A stretch of DNA of 64,000 bases from Erythroxylum novogranatense (lineage: Eukaryota > Streptophyta > Magnoliopsida > Malpighiales > Erythroxylaceae): NCBI GenBank assembly GCA_029891385.1, contig CM057234.1, positions 27,266,350 to 27,330,349 of the forward strand, written 5' to 3'. The notes beneath the pieces were generated by a model. It did not search any database, was not told where the DNA came from, and saw nothing but the letters and a program-made list of their open reading frames with translations. The translations under genes and the position numbers were made by a program. Positions 10,908-20,194 of this stretch are shown piece by piece; position 1 is the first letter of the stretch, and the number at the start of each line of letters is the position of its first letter.

Positions 10908-11428
10908 AGTACATAGCTGGCACACTCGAAGGAGTCGGTATGAGTGTAGAAGATCCAAAACTGAGTGGCTTCACAGATAGTGACTGGGCAGGTTCAATTG
11001 ATGACAGAAAAAGCACTTCTGGATCAGTGTTTAATCTAGGATCTGGAGCAATCACATGGTGTTCAAAGAAGCAAGATAGTATTGCACTATCATCAGCGGA
11101 GGCAGAGTATGTAGCAGCAGGGGCTGCAGCCAAACAAGCAATTTGGCTTAGAAAGTTATTGAAAGATCTGTGTTTTGAGCAAAAGGGAGCAACAGAATTG
11201 TGGTGTGATAATCAATCGGCCATTGCTATGACCAAAAATCCAGTTTATCACGCAAGGACAAAGCATATTGAGATCCAGCATCATTATATCAGAAAGTTGG
11301 TGATAGATGAGAAGATTATTTTAAGGTTTTGTGGAACAAATTGTCAGAGTGCAGATCTGTTCACAAAGGCTCTAAGCTCTGGCAAACATCAGTTCTTTGT
11401 CGAGAAAATTGGAGTTAGAGAACTTTGA
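10859..11428 (+). pseudogene. Copia-1 RNase H domain
   Basis: An open segment with the Copia RNase H signature: GFTDSDWAGSIDDRKSTSG, ALSSAEAEYVAAG, LWCDNQSAIAM and ARTKHIEIQHHYIR. It carries the acidic residues expected for metal binding and ends with QSADLFTKALSS. It stops at 11426-11428, just before the polypurine tract. It belongs to the same polyprotein as RT but is separated from it by a frameshift, so it is marked as a pseudogene part. Confidence 0.9.
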
Positions 11429-11439
11429 TTAAGGGGGTG

Positions 11440-11766
11440 TGTTGAAGGTAATCAAAGTCCAAGGATCAGTCCACATCAGCAGCTGCCTTGGATAAACTAG
11501 AACGTTGGATTATTAGCTAAGTTGTAGGGCTTATTCTATCTAGTTGAATAAGTCTTATGGTAATGCATAATTGTAGGAGTTTTTTGTTAGGTTGTTGATG
11601 AACGTTGGGGAGTTACTGCACCCACGTTCTTTGCTGTTTTTATTATTTCATTATTTTCTGTAAGGCTATAAAAAGTCATATCAATGTTATTGAATGGTGT
11701 GCGATTTTAAAGAGTCATCATCTTCTATTAATTACTTCTGTTGCTCATCCTCGAAAAAGAACAACA
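11440..11766 (+). repeat. Copia-1 3' LTR (327 bp)
   Basis: It is preceded by the purine tract AAGGGGGTG (11431-11439) and followed by TSD CAATC. By eye it differs from the 5' LTR only at a few indels or substitutions within about 40 bp of T-rich sequence (11628-11665). This points to a recent insertion. Confidence 0.95.
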
Positions 11767-11771
11767 CAATC

Positions 11772-13246
11772 ATACTAAAGTGAAAAGGAAAATTGAACTC
11801 ACACATGAGATCCAAACAAAAAATGAAGAAGATAAAAGAACTTAAGAGTACCTATTGGTCATATCCATCTTCTTCGCTATCTTCTTTATCATAAAATCTT
11901 GTGATAACAGCAAACATGTAAAAGGATTTAAAAAAAGGACAAAGATTTTACTTAAAATTTAAGAACTCAAATATTTTTTAATTTCAAATACAATTCAAAA
12001 GTTTGACAAATGTTTAAAAAGACTAAGCCCTTCATTTTCTTTTTAAGTTTTTCTTGTTGTTTTCATTGTTGAAATTATGTCCATAACCTAATCGTTATGT
12101 AATAGATTAATTTTTTTGTTTTGTGATTATTAACTTTGATTAATAATTTGGCAAATGATTTTATTATCATATTATATTTATTGTTTTTATTTTAATATGA
12201 TAAATCCTTGATTAAATTTATATACTTGCCATCATAATAGAAATTATAATAATGAAAATCAAGTCTTGAGGTTTAATCTAAAAGTATTTTGATCATAGGA
12301 TCATCAAATAAGGACTTTAATCTATAAGGGTTTTTTGCTAGCACAAAAATATAATTAATATTGAAAATTCTCTTGTACAAAATAAGTGAATAAAATAAAA
12401 TAGTTTTATTTTATTTCATTTTATAAATAATTATTATTTTTAAAAAAGAAGCAAAAGGTGTCAGATGATTTTGGCGTGGGTGGTTTTTTTTTGGTTTTAC
12501 AAAACAAAACCAAAATGAAAGGATGCACTATTTTGTTGTTTCAAGTTTTAAAAACATAGACGTTAAAAACATTTTAACAATAGAGAAAAGAGTAAGAAAA
12601 AGATATACACTTTTTCGTTTTTTTGTATGTAAAAGATAAACAAAAAGAAGAGAAAAATAGAGAAAATTTTTTTCTTCATTGTAGAAGAAAGAGTTCTTCA
12701 AATTTATCTATAGTCATATCAAGTGTTAAAAGTGTGACATATTTCTCGGTGTAGAGTACAAAGAGACTTCGTATTTTCAAAGTGCAATATCAATTAATTA
12801 GTACAAATTATAGGTATTTATTTTTGCCTATTCGTACTATTAGTATGTTTGTTAAACGCAATAGATGAATATAGGATTGAAATTTTTTATTTCTGTTGCG
12901 TGTGTGATCCTTCTTTCGTAAAATTAGAAATAGATGCTTAAAATGAGTTACATTTTTTCGTTTTTCATTTTAAAAAATAAAATGACAACAACTTTAAGAA
13001 ACCTAAAAATAAGGTTTTCGTATGCTTTGAAAATAGGGGTTTTGTTTCACAAAAATGGGTTTCTCTCGCTCCATGTCATCTTTTCCATCTTCTTCTATCT
13101 ACGATTTCTCAAGGTTTTTTTTATCTGATTTGTTGTTGTTGTTATTTGCGTTGAAAGCTGCATAAACTACACATTCATCGCCTTCTCTTCCAATCATCTT
13201 CTTCTTCACACAAGAGAAGTGAAAGAAAACAAAAATGTTATGCGAC
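11772..13246. other. AT-rich intergenic stretch
   Basis: The host flank between Copia-1 and LINE-1. No protein family, RNA gene or paired repeat was recognised. It contains A/T-rich runs and a T8-plus tract near 12484. Confidence 0.5.
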
Positions 13247-13268
13247 AGTAATATGCACATGTTTTTTT

Positions 13269-13857
13269 GAGAAATTAAATAACATTAATAAAAGAAAGAG
13301 GAGAATTACAAGTTAGGGTGAGTCAAAGACTCATCAATCAACAAAAAAAAGACACCATTCAACACTAAAACACAAACTCAGAAAATGACAATGTTCCAAG
13401 GTTAAAACATATAGATACATCGTTGATACCTAATTGGGAAAAAAAAAATCCTAAACTCAAACATGCACCATACTTTCTTTCCCCGATTAGGGTTGGAGAT
13501 GTCTGCACTCACCACTGCCTTGAGATGTCGAGGGAGAGCTTTGAGACAATCAATTGGGTAGTCCAAACAAAGGTAAACAGATCTTCCTTATCCATGTTTC
13601 TCTTCTTCATGTTTGACAATTAAGATTGGCTTATACAAAAAGATTGAAATTTTCCTTCTTGTCTCTTCATGTACCAGATCCACGGTTAAGTGTCACTAAC
13701 ATCGTTCCTAGCACCAATGGCACTTCCATTCTATGACCTGAGAGGTAAGTGCCCCTTCTATTGCTTTTATATTATCGAGTAATATTAGCTAAAAAAACTG
13801 ACTGCTATTGTTGGTATGCATATTTCTCTATATTCTCCATGAGTTAGCTAGTTGGGT
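13269..13857 (-). other. LINE-1 3' UTR region
   Basis: The sequence between the short A-tail and the last recognisable coding segment. A plus-strand open stretch at 13423-13623 exists but has no family resemblance and lies antisense within the element, so it is not called as a gene. Confidence 0.5.
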
Positions 13858-14990
13858 TCAGCACTCCTTGATAGAACTAGAGTAGACTAATTGTTCGCTA
13901 ACTTCAGCCAAAATATACTCCCTTACTTGCCGTGAATTTCTACTGATGTTCTGGAACCTATGTATGTTCCTTTCTGTCCATATTTTCTTAATGCAAGTTG
14001 CACAAGAAATTAGGCAGATAATATAATTAAGATGGGAAATGGGGTTCAATCTGATATACTATAGCAATATGTTTGTGAATTGGAATGTGCTTAGGGAACA
14101 CAGATATTTATGTCTTATATAAGACCAAATGTTTCTAGAAAAGGGATATCAAAGAACAAATGGTCCCTATTCTCTTATCCTGAGTTACACATGACACAAA
14201 TCTTAGTGTTAATTAGGAAAGAAAGCCTATCCATTGTACTAATCTTGTTTATGGTAGTGAGCCATATGATGAATGAGGAGCTAGGTAATAGCTCTTTATA
14301 ACAAACCACTTTACATCAATCCACTTTGACATTTCTCCGTAACAACCATTCTTTACAACTTTTTTTTGTAAATAGACCTTGCGGGTGGTTTCTCCAAATA
14401 TGCCTGTCAGATCTCATAGTGAATTTCTCTTGGAAATTCCATCCACTCACCCTCCCTGATAAAGGCCTTAGCCTTAGTAGTAAAGGGAAGGTGGCTTAGT
14501 GATTGAATGGCAGTCTAATTCTTGATTAATTGTACTTTTCTTATCTAGTTATCGTATCAAAAACTAGGCCTTACTCCATCCCCTACCTGACATGAAATTT
14601 CAGAAATCAATTCCTCCTTTATCTTCAACAATTGTGATAGAAACCAAGAGTGGGAGGTCTTTGGATTAACAAACCATATACTCTGACCTTTTAGGATATA
14701 AGCATGGAGTCATTTTACCCATAGGGTGTCATCTCCTTGCAGGATAGACTAGAATTTTTTCATTAAGATAGCTTTATTAGACGATTTAATAAGAATAACT
14801 CCAAGGCCTCCCTCTAGTTTAGGTCTGCAAACATCAATCCACTTTACCTTGGCATATCCCCTATTAGGGACACCTCCTCCTTATAGAAAAATTCGCATAA
14901 ACTTTTCTAGTAACTTAATAACTCCCCTTGCACGTACCATATTCAAGGACCACTAAGTATGCATGGAGTTAAGTACAAAATTTACTAGTT
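13858..14990 (-). pseudogene. LINE-1 C-terminal zf-RVT-like region, decayed
   Basis: Minus-strand fragments near 13858-14049 read CATCIKKIWTERNIHRFQN, typical of the region after the RT in plant L1 elements, where a zinc-binding domain precedes the end of ORF2. The stretch up to about 14990 is interrupted by stops and gives only scattered matches. It has no independent function. Confidence 0.6.
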
Positions 14991-16140
14991 ATAACCTTCC
15001 CCCAAATGATAAGGCACGATTGGTCCAAGAGGACAATCTCTTTTGAATTCTTTTAATAAGAGGATAACATTCACTAAACTGAATCCTTCTATAAGTGATT
15101 TGTAGGCCTAGATAGTATAGGGGAGTTTGTTTTCTTTGCATTCCAGTTAAAGAGAGGACTCTTCCTTCTATATATTCCACACTTTTAAAGAGAACAAAAT
15201 GATTTTTATTGTAGTTAATAGTCAATCCATAACAAGTTTGATAGAAACCTCATCAGTCTTAGAGAATGGAAAGAGATCATCTGCAAAGCATAAGTTCTCC
15301 AAAGAGACTTTCTTATATCGGCTGTGATTTTTAAACTATGAACCCTTGCCAATATTGTGTTTCAAGAGAGAGGTTAGGGCCTCCATGCATAATATGAATA
15401 TATAAGGAGACATGGGATCCCCTTTCCCTTTGAAAAATTTTTGTAGGAATTTCATTAACCAAAACAGCATAAGAAGGAGTAGAAATAGAAGCTTCAATCC
15501 ATTTAATAAACACCTTTAGGAAACCCATCACTTCAAGTAGCCTCAAAATAAAGTTCCATTTTACACTATCAAAAGCCTACTTAAAATCCATCTTGAAAGC
15601 ATAATTCTTTGGAACTTTCTTCCTTGAGTAGCTTCTTAACAGTTCTTGCACTATGGAGATGTTATCTCCTATTTGTTTTCCTGGTAAGAAAGCACTTTGA
15701 TTATCAATAATCAACGACCCCAACACAATTTTAAGTCTATTAGCGATAATCTTCGCAATCACTTTATATAAGAAATTAGAGCAAGCAATATGCCTTTATT
15801 CCTCCATGGATGTTGGATTGCTTAGTTTAGGAACTAAGCAGAGATAGGTTTTGTTGATTTCCTTTAACAAAATTCTAATAGCTGGTCTCACCATTAATCC
15901 AATCTTAGGCCAAGCTTTCTGAAAAAAGAAGCCATTGAAACCATCCGATCCTGGAGCCTTTTTAGGATTCATTTGGAAGACAACCTTCTCTATTTCTAAC
16001 TCTTCAATAGTTCTAGCTAATAAAGCCTTCTTTTCATTGGATAATTTGTTATGAATAACATAATCCAAAAGATGAGTGTGCACATTTGTATTTTGAGAGA
16101 TATAGAAATCTCTGAAATCCCTCTCAGGTTCTTTCAACAA
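14991..16140 (-). pseudogene. LINE-1 reverse transcriptase domain, broken
   Basis: Minus-strand pieces in order: MNPKKAPGSDGFNGFFFQKAW (15960 region, the KAPGPDG motif of LINE RTs), IIANRLKIVLGSLI and NQSAFLPGKQIGDNI (15577-15762), FIKWIEASISTPSYAVLVNE (about 15460-15510), LCFADDLFPF with the catalytic FADD at 15276-15287, and YYLGLQITYRR (near 15100). These match the conserved blocks of L1 RT. Several stops and frameshifts separate the pieces. The intact protein would copy LINE RNA by target-primed reverse transcription. Confidence 0.88.
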
Positions 16141-16970
16141 ATCCTCCTATTTGCTAACCTTTCTCCCATCTAGCATGGTAATTTCCTTAATAGAGTTATT
16201 ATTCTCCTGATAGATTATTGAGTTGAAGAAAAAATTGGAATTTTTGTCACCTTCTTTGAGTCATTTAACCCTAGCCCTCTACAATATAACAGTAATATGA
16301 TTATTAAGGGCTTGCAAATAGTCTAACAAAGCAGATTTCTCTCAAGATAAAAGGGAACAATCCCTAGGATTATAGGAAAGAGTCTGTTAAACTTGAGATA
16401 GCTTGTCGCTGGCTATTGATATGGCTTGGAAAGTGCTCTCCCCTATCTGTTTCTTTAGTGACCTTAAGTCGTCTATGATTAATTTAAGCTTCTACATACA
16501 TTTGAATTGGAGAGTTCCATTTACACTTGATGTCACCCCTACCCTTAAGTAGTCCTGAAATCCATCTACATCAACCATGTAATTGTTGAGTCTAAAAAGA
16601 TTGTAATGCTTCGCCTTTAGGAACAAATCCTCCACAATCATTGGTGTATGATTTGAAAACATATGGTCAAAAAAAGAGGCCTTACTTTTAACGAATTGTT
16701 GTAGCCATGCCTAGTTAACCATAACTTAGTCTAACTTTTTCCTAAGAAACAATTCATTAGCTTACTTATTACTCCAAGAGAAGAAATGACCAGTCGCCTT
16801 AAGTTCTAGAACTCCTAACTTATCAACATAACCCTTAAAGTCAGTAGAGTAATTTCTTAAGAAAAACGCCCTTTTCCTTCCATTCTATAGAGAGCATAAT
16901 TAAAATCACCTAAAATGAGCCAAGGGCCTACCACTCTTCTTTGAATCTCAATAAGCTCTCCCAAATAAGC
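16141..16970 (-). pseudogene. LINE-1 endonuclease C-terminal half, decayed
   Basis: The minus-strand translation from 16970 leftward gives GPWLILGDFNYALY (about 16890-16930), the GDFN motif of apurinic-type endonucleases, followed by HFFSWSN and other pieces separated by stops. The N-terminal half lies across the Gypsy insertion at 24131-24479. Joining the sites on either side of the Gypsy and removing one TAAGC gives a continuous LINE sequence. Confidence 0.75.
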
Positions 16971-17770
16971 TGTAACATCCCGGTTCCAGCGGGAAGGGTA
17001 AGATAGTAAATATGGGTGGATTGTGAGAGCTTAATAATGCAATTGTATGTTCATGCATTTTGTGACATACTTGTATTGTGAAAAATGAATTTGTTGCACA
17101 TGGAAATAATTGTACATGCATACATTGACTTTTTCGGTAGATTTGGTCATACTTATGAGTGAATGTTTTGAGAATTGTAGGTTATTGATCTTGAAAATTT
17201 ATTTGGAGAGTGACATTATTGATTTTATAATTTTGGAGAATTTTAGGATTTTTTCTGAAATTTTTCGGGGATAAATTCCAGACTAGAAAAAATACCGAGT
17301 GACAGACTAATTGATAACTGGTAGTAGAATTTATTGTGTATGGTATTGAATTTTGGACATATGGTTGTAGGAATTTGTGACAAGTGGAATTTATGGGAAA
17401 TTGGGCTTGAAATTGATTAATGGAGAAGGATTTATGAGAGCTTGACACATGGCATTAGCATAGCCATGTATTGATTTTAATTAACCTAAGTATATATATA
17501 ATTTAAGTCATCCTTCTTGCCACTCACGACATCCTTTCTTCACATGTCATTTGGAGTCTTGTTTTGGTGATTTTTCTCCTCCTCTTCGTGGCTTTCTCTC
17601 CCTCTTGTTCATGTGTTGTGATTTTCATATAATGCTTAATAAGTAATGAATGTTATGATGCCATAGGAAGTGATTGTAGGGTATGAACGTAGCGTGCTCT
17701 TATCACGGGGTATGTATCGAAATGACCTTTGGGCATCCCGATGCGTACTCTGTGGTGAGGGGGCGTTACA
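16971..17770 (+). repeat. Tekay-like 5' LTR, internally deleted (800 bp)
   Basis: Compared with the 3' LTR it lacks 3,131 bp. The break lies at TTGTGATTTTC (17616-17626), a word present at both edges of the missing segment in the 3' LTR (20840-20850 and 23971-23981). The rest aligns without net length change and with roughly fifteen substitutions by eye, mostly C/T and G/A transitions. Confidence 0.92.
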
Positions 17771-17776
17771 TTTAGG

Positions 17777-17788
17777 TGGTATCAGAGC
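17777..17788 (+). other. Tekay-like primer-binding site
   Basis: TGGTATCAGAGC, complementary to the iMet tRNA 3' end, begins six bases after the 5' LTR. This is the standard primer site for Tekay elements. Confidence 0.88.
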
Positions 17789-17968
17789 ATGGTTGGCATC
17801 TGTTGGGACATATAGGATATTAGGCATGAACTATAGTGAGCAATGTAGAAAATGATGGAAGTTATTGTGTGTTATAGGTCATCTGCTCTAGGTGATCAAG
17901 TGGATCAACCAGCTGACCTTGAATCAGTAGGAGTCAGTAGAGAGTCCTCGGTGCCTCGATCAGAGGAG

Positions 17969-18983
17969 ATGCCTCCTAGGGTTCCCGAGAGAAGGGAAAG
18001 GAAGTATGATAGGCTACTGGCGGGGAGTTGTTTACTTTACTACGGATGCAGACCTGCGGAGGTGAGGATGGTTAGAGAGGACCGAAAGGGTTTTTGACCA
18101 GATGGACTGCGAGCCTGATGAAAGGTTCGACTACGCAATGTCTTTATTGCAGGGCCCAGCATATCAATGGTGGAAGACTGTCCCAGGCAGTACCACCAGG
18201 CCTTGTTAGTTGAAGTGGGCAGATTTTCTGAGGGTTTTTAGAGACAATTACATGCCCAAGATTTATCTGGACATGAAGATGCAGGAGTTCCTAGAATTGA
18301 AGCAAGGTAGGCTGTCAGTGGCTGATTATGAAGTGCGGTTCAATGAATTGATGGGATATGCCACTACTTTGATCCCTACAGAAACAGACAAGTGTAGGAG
18401 ATTTGAAAATGGATTGAACATTGAGATCAGAACTAGATTGGCGAGGACGGATATGGGAACATTTATTGAGTTGAGAGCTGCTGCGGTCAGAATTGAACAG
18501 TTGATGAGGGAGAAGCGAGTTGAGACTGGGCAAGGGTCCCGAGGAAAGAGGCCAAGTGAGGCTCCGGGTAGTTCTGGTAGGGGCTACAATAAGCGCCAGA
18601 GAAGAATTTTTAGAGCCTCAGGTGGATCTAAGCAGTCAGGGTTTGGACAGAGGGGTAGGTTTACACAGATTGGTAGTGGAAGAGGGACAGGACAGAATCA
18701 GCCTCCAGTTTGTGAATGTTATGAGAAGAGACACAGTGGTGAGTGTTGGCGATTGACTGGAGCTTGCCTCAAATGCGGCTCCATGGATCACCAAGTCAAG
18801 GATTGCCCAGCTACTTTGGGGACACAGTCTGCTGTCAGCGGTCGATCAGGATCGGGAAGTGCTACGACAGTACAACAGAGTAGAGGGGGTGGACCTGGAC
18901 AGAGAGGTCGAGGTAGATTCAGAGGAAGAGCTGGAGGTCTTTCCATGAGGACTGAGGGGCGGGGCAGCCGACCACGGTCCTAG
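17969..18983 (+). pseudogene. Tekay-like gag, with stops
   Basis: The probable start is ATG at 17969 (MPPRVPERRERKYDRL). After a frameshift near 18060 the retrotransposon gag domain reads RVFDQMDCEPDERFDYAM and GPAYQWWKTVP, is cut by TAG at 18207-18209, then continues WADFLRVFRDNYMP and EFLELKQGRLSVADYEVRF. A basic Gly/Arg/Ser-rich stretch leads to the zinc knuckle CLKCGSMDHQVKDC (CX2CX4HX4C, about 18754-18795). It ends at TAG 18981-18983, in frame with the protease that follows. Gag would package the RNA; here it is broken. Confidence 0.87.
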
Positions 18984-18998
18984 GCCCGGGCCTATGCC

Positions 18999-19639
18999 AT
19001 GACAAGGCAGGAGGCCCAAGACTCTCCAGACGTGGTAGCAGGTGCGCTTTTCATTTATGATTGTGAAGCATTTGCACTGCTAGATCCAGGATCCACACAC
19101 TCCTTTATCGCACCGCATTTGGCATGTAGACTGCATTGTGATAGGGAGTCTTTACAGTATGGGCTAGAGGTGAGTACGCCATTAGGCAGTACTACAGTGA
19201 TAGGAGAGGTTTGTAAGGGGTGTTTGATTATGATTGATCAAGCAGAATTGGAAGCAAACTTGATAATATTGCAGTTGAGGGAAATAGATGTAATTCTAGG
19301 CATGGATTGGCTCACTGCTCATAGGGCTGTCATGAACTGTTATACCAAGGAGGTAATCACAGGTCTTGGTCAGCAAGAGTTGTATTTAGAGGAGATAGTC
19401 AAGCAGTGCCAGCTAGGATGATCTCTTTTGTGAGTGCATTAAGGTTGTTGCGGGGAGGATGTGAGGCTTATCTAGCCCACATCATTGATACTAGAGCTGA
19501 TCTGAGTATGCAAGACATCCCGGTGGCGAGAGAGTTTTTGGATGTGTTTCCCGAAGAGTTACAGGTTTACCACGGATCGAGAAGCGAGTTCACAATAGAT
19601 TTAGTTCAGTCTTTGCGCTATATCTATTCCTCCATATAG
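18999..19639 (+). pseudogene. Tekay-like retropepsin region
   Basis: From MTRQEAQ the sequence runs through a retropepsin fold with LLDPGSTHSFIAPHLA (catalytic Asp in a DPG version of the usual DSG) and VILGMDWLTAHRAVMNC. A frameshift near 19405-19421 moves to PARMISFVSALRLLRGG and then REFLDVFPEEL, the conserved linker before RT. A second frameshift falls near 19600-19650. DPG in place of DSG also occurs in other plant Gypsy elements, so it is not proof of inactivity. Confidence 0.85.
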
Positions 19640-20194
19640 GATGACACTGTGGAGTGAAAGAGTTGAAGACTCAACTTGAGGAGTTGCTAGAAAAGGGCTT
19701 CATAAGGCCCAGTGTTTCACCTTGGGGAGCTCCAGTGCTCTTTGTGAAGAAGAAGGATGGAACTTTGCGGTTATGCATCGATTATAGGCAACTGAATCGG
19801 GTGACAGTGAAGAATAAGTATCCGTTGTCTAGGATTGATGATTTGTTTGACCAGTTACAGGGAGCTCAGGTGTTTACGAAGCTGGAATTGAGGTCAGGGT
19901 ATTATCAGTCGAAGATAGCTGAAGCTGATGTACCTAAGAGTGTCTTTAGGAGTAGGTATGGGCATTTTGAGTTTTTAGTAATGTCGTTCGGGTTAACTAA
20001 TGCTCCGGCAGCATTTATGGCCTTGATGAATAAGGTATTTCAGCCCTACCTTAATCGTTTTGTGATTGTATTTATCGATGATATTTTAGTATATTCGAAG
20101 AGCAGAGAGGAGCATATGAAGAGACAATATCCCCACCTGTTCGAGCAAACAGGTAATAATTTCGAGGACGAAATTTCTTTAAGGAGGGGAGAGT
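19640..20194 (+). pseudogene. Tekay-like RT fragment fused to the pol end
   Basis: RT motifs are clear: [58 protein letters not shown] and [13 protein letters not shown] with the catalytic Asp pair. The first catalytic Asp, usually in the IDLRSGY block, reads Glu (KLELRSGYY). After EEHMK (about 20120) the frame passes straight into [12 protein letters not shown], normally the last residues of pol. RT thumb, RNase H, integrase and chromodomain are thus deleted in frame. A purine tract AAGGAGGGGAGAG (20181-20193) precedes the 3' LTR. Confidence 0.9.

Larger units (their letters stand above)
7004..11771 (+). mobile_element. Copia-1: Ty1/Copia LTR retrotransposon with TSD
   Basis: The element is 7009-11766 (4,758 bp), flanked by the exact 5-bp duplication CAATC at 7004-7008 and 11767-11771. 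LTRs begin TGTTG and end CAACA. It has an iMet-tRNA PBS after the 5' LTR, a purine tract AAGGGGGTG before the 3' LTR, and domains in Copia order: gag, protease, integrase, reverse transcriptase, RNase H. All domains are on the plus strand but the reading frame is broken at least five times. It lies about 700 bp downstream of the SPIRAL1-like stop codon, in the same orientation. The Copia lineage was not assigned. Confidence 0.95.

Noticed and set aside
13423..13623. Plus-strand open stretch as a small host gene
   Set aside because: It lies antisense in the LINE-1 3' region between mapped LINE ends and shows no domain or conserved wording.
18981..18983. Programmed readthrough of an in-frame TAG between gag and protease
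   Set aside because: The element has other stops and frameshifts, and relatives have a sense codon there; a simple mutation explains it.
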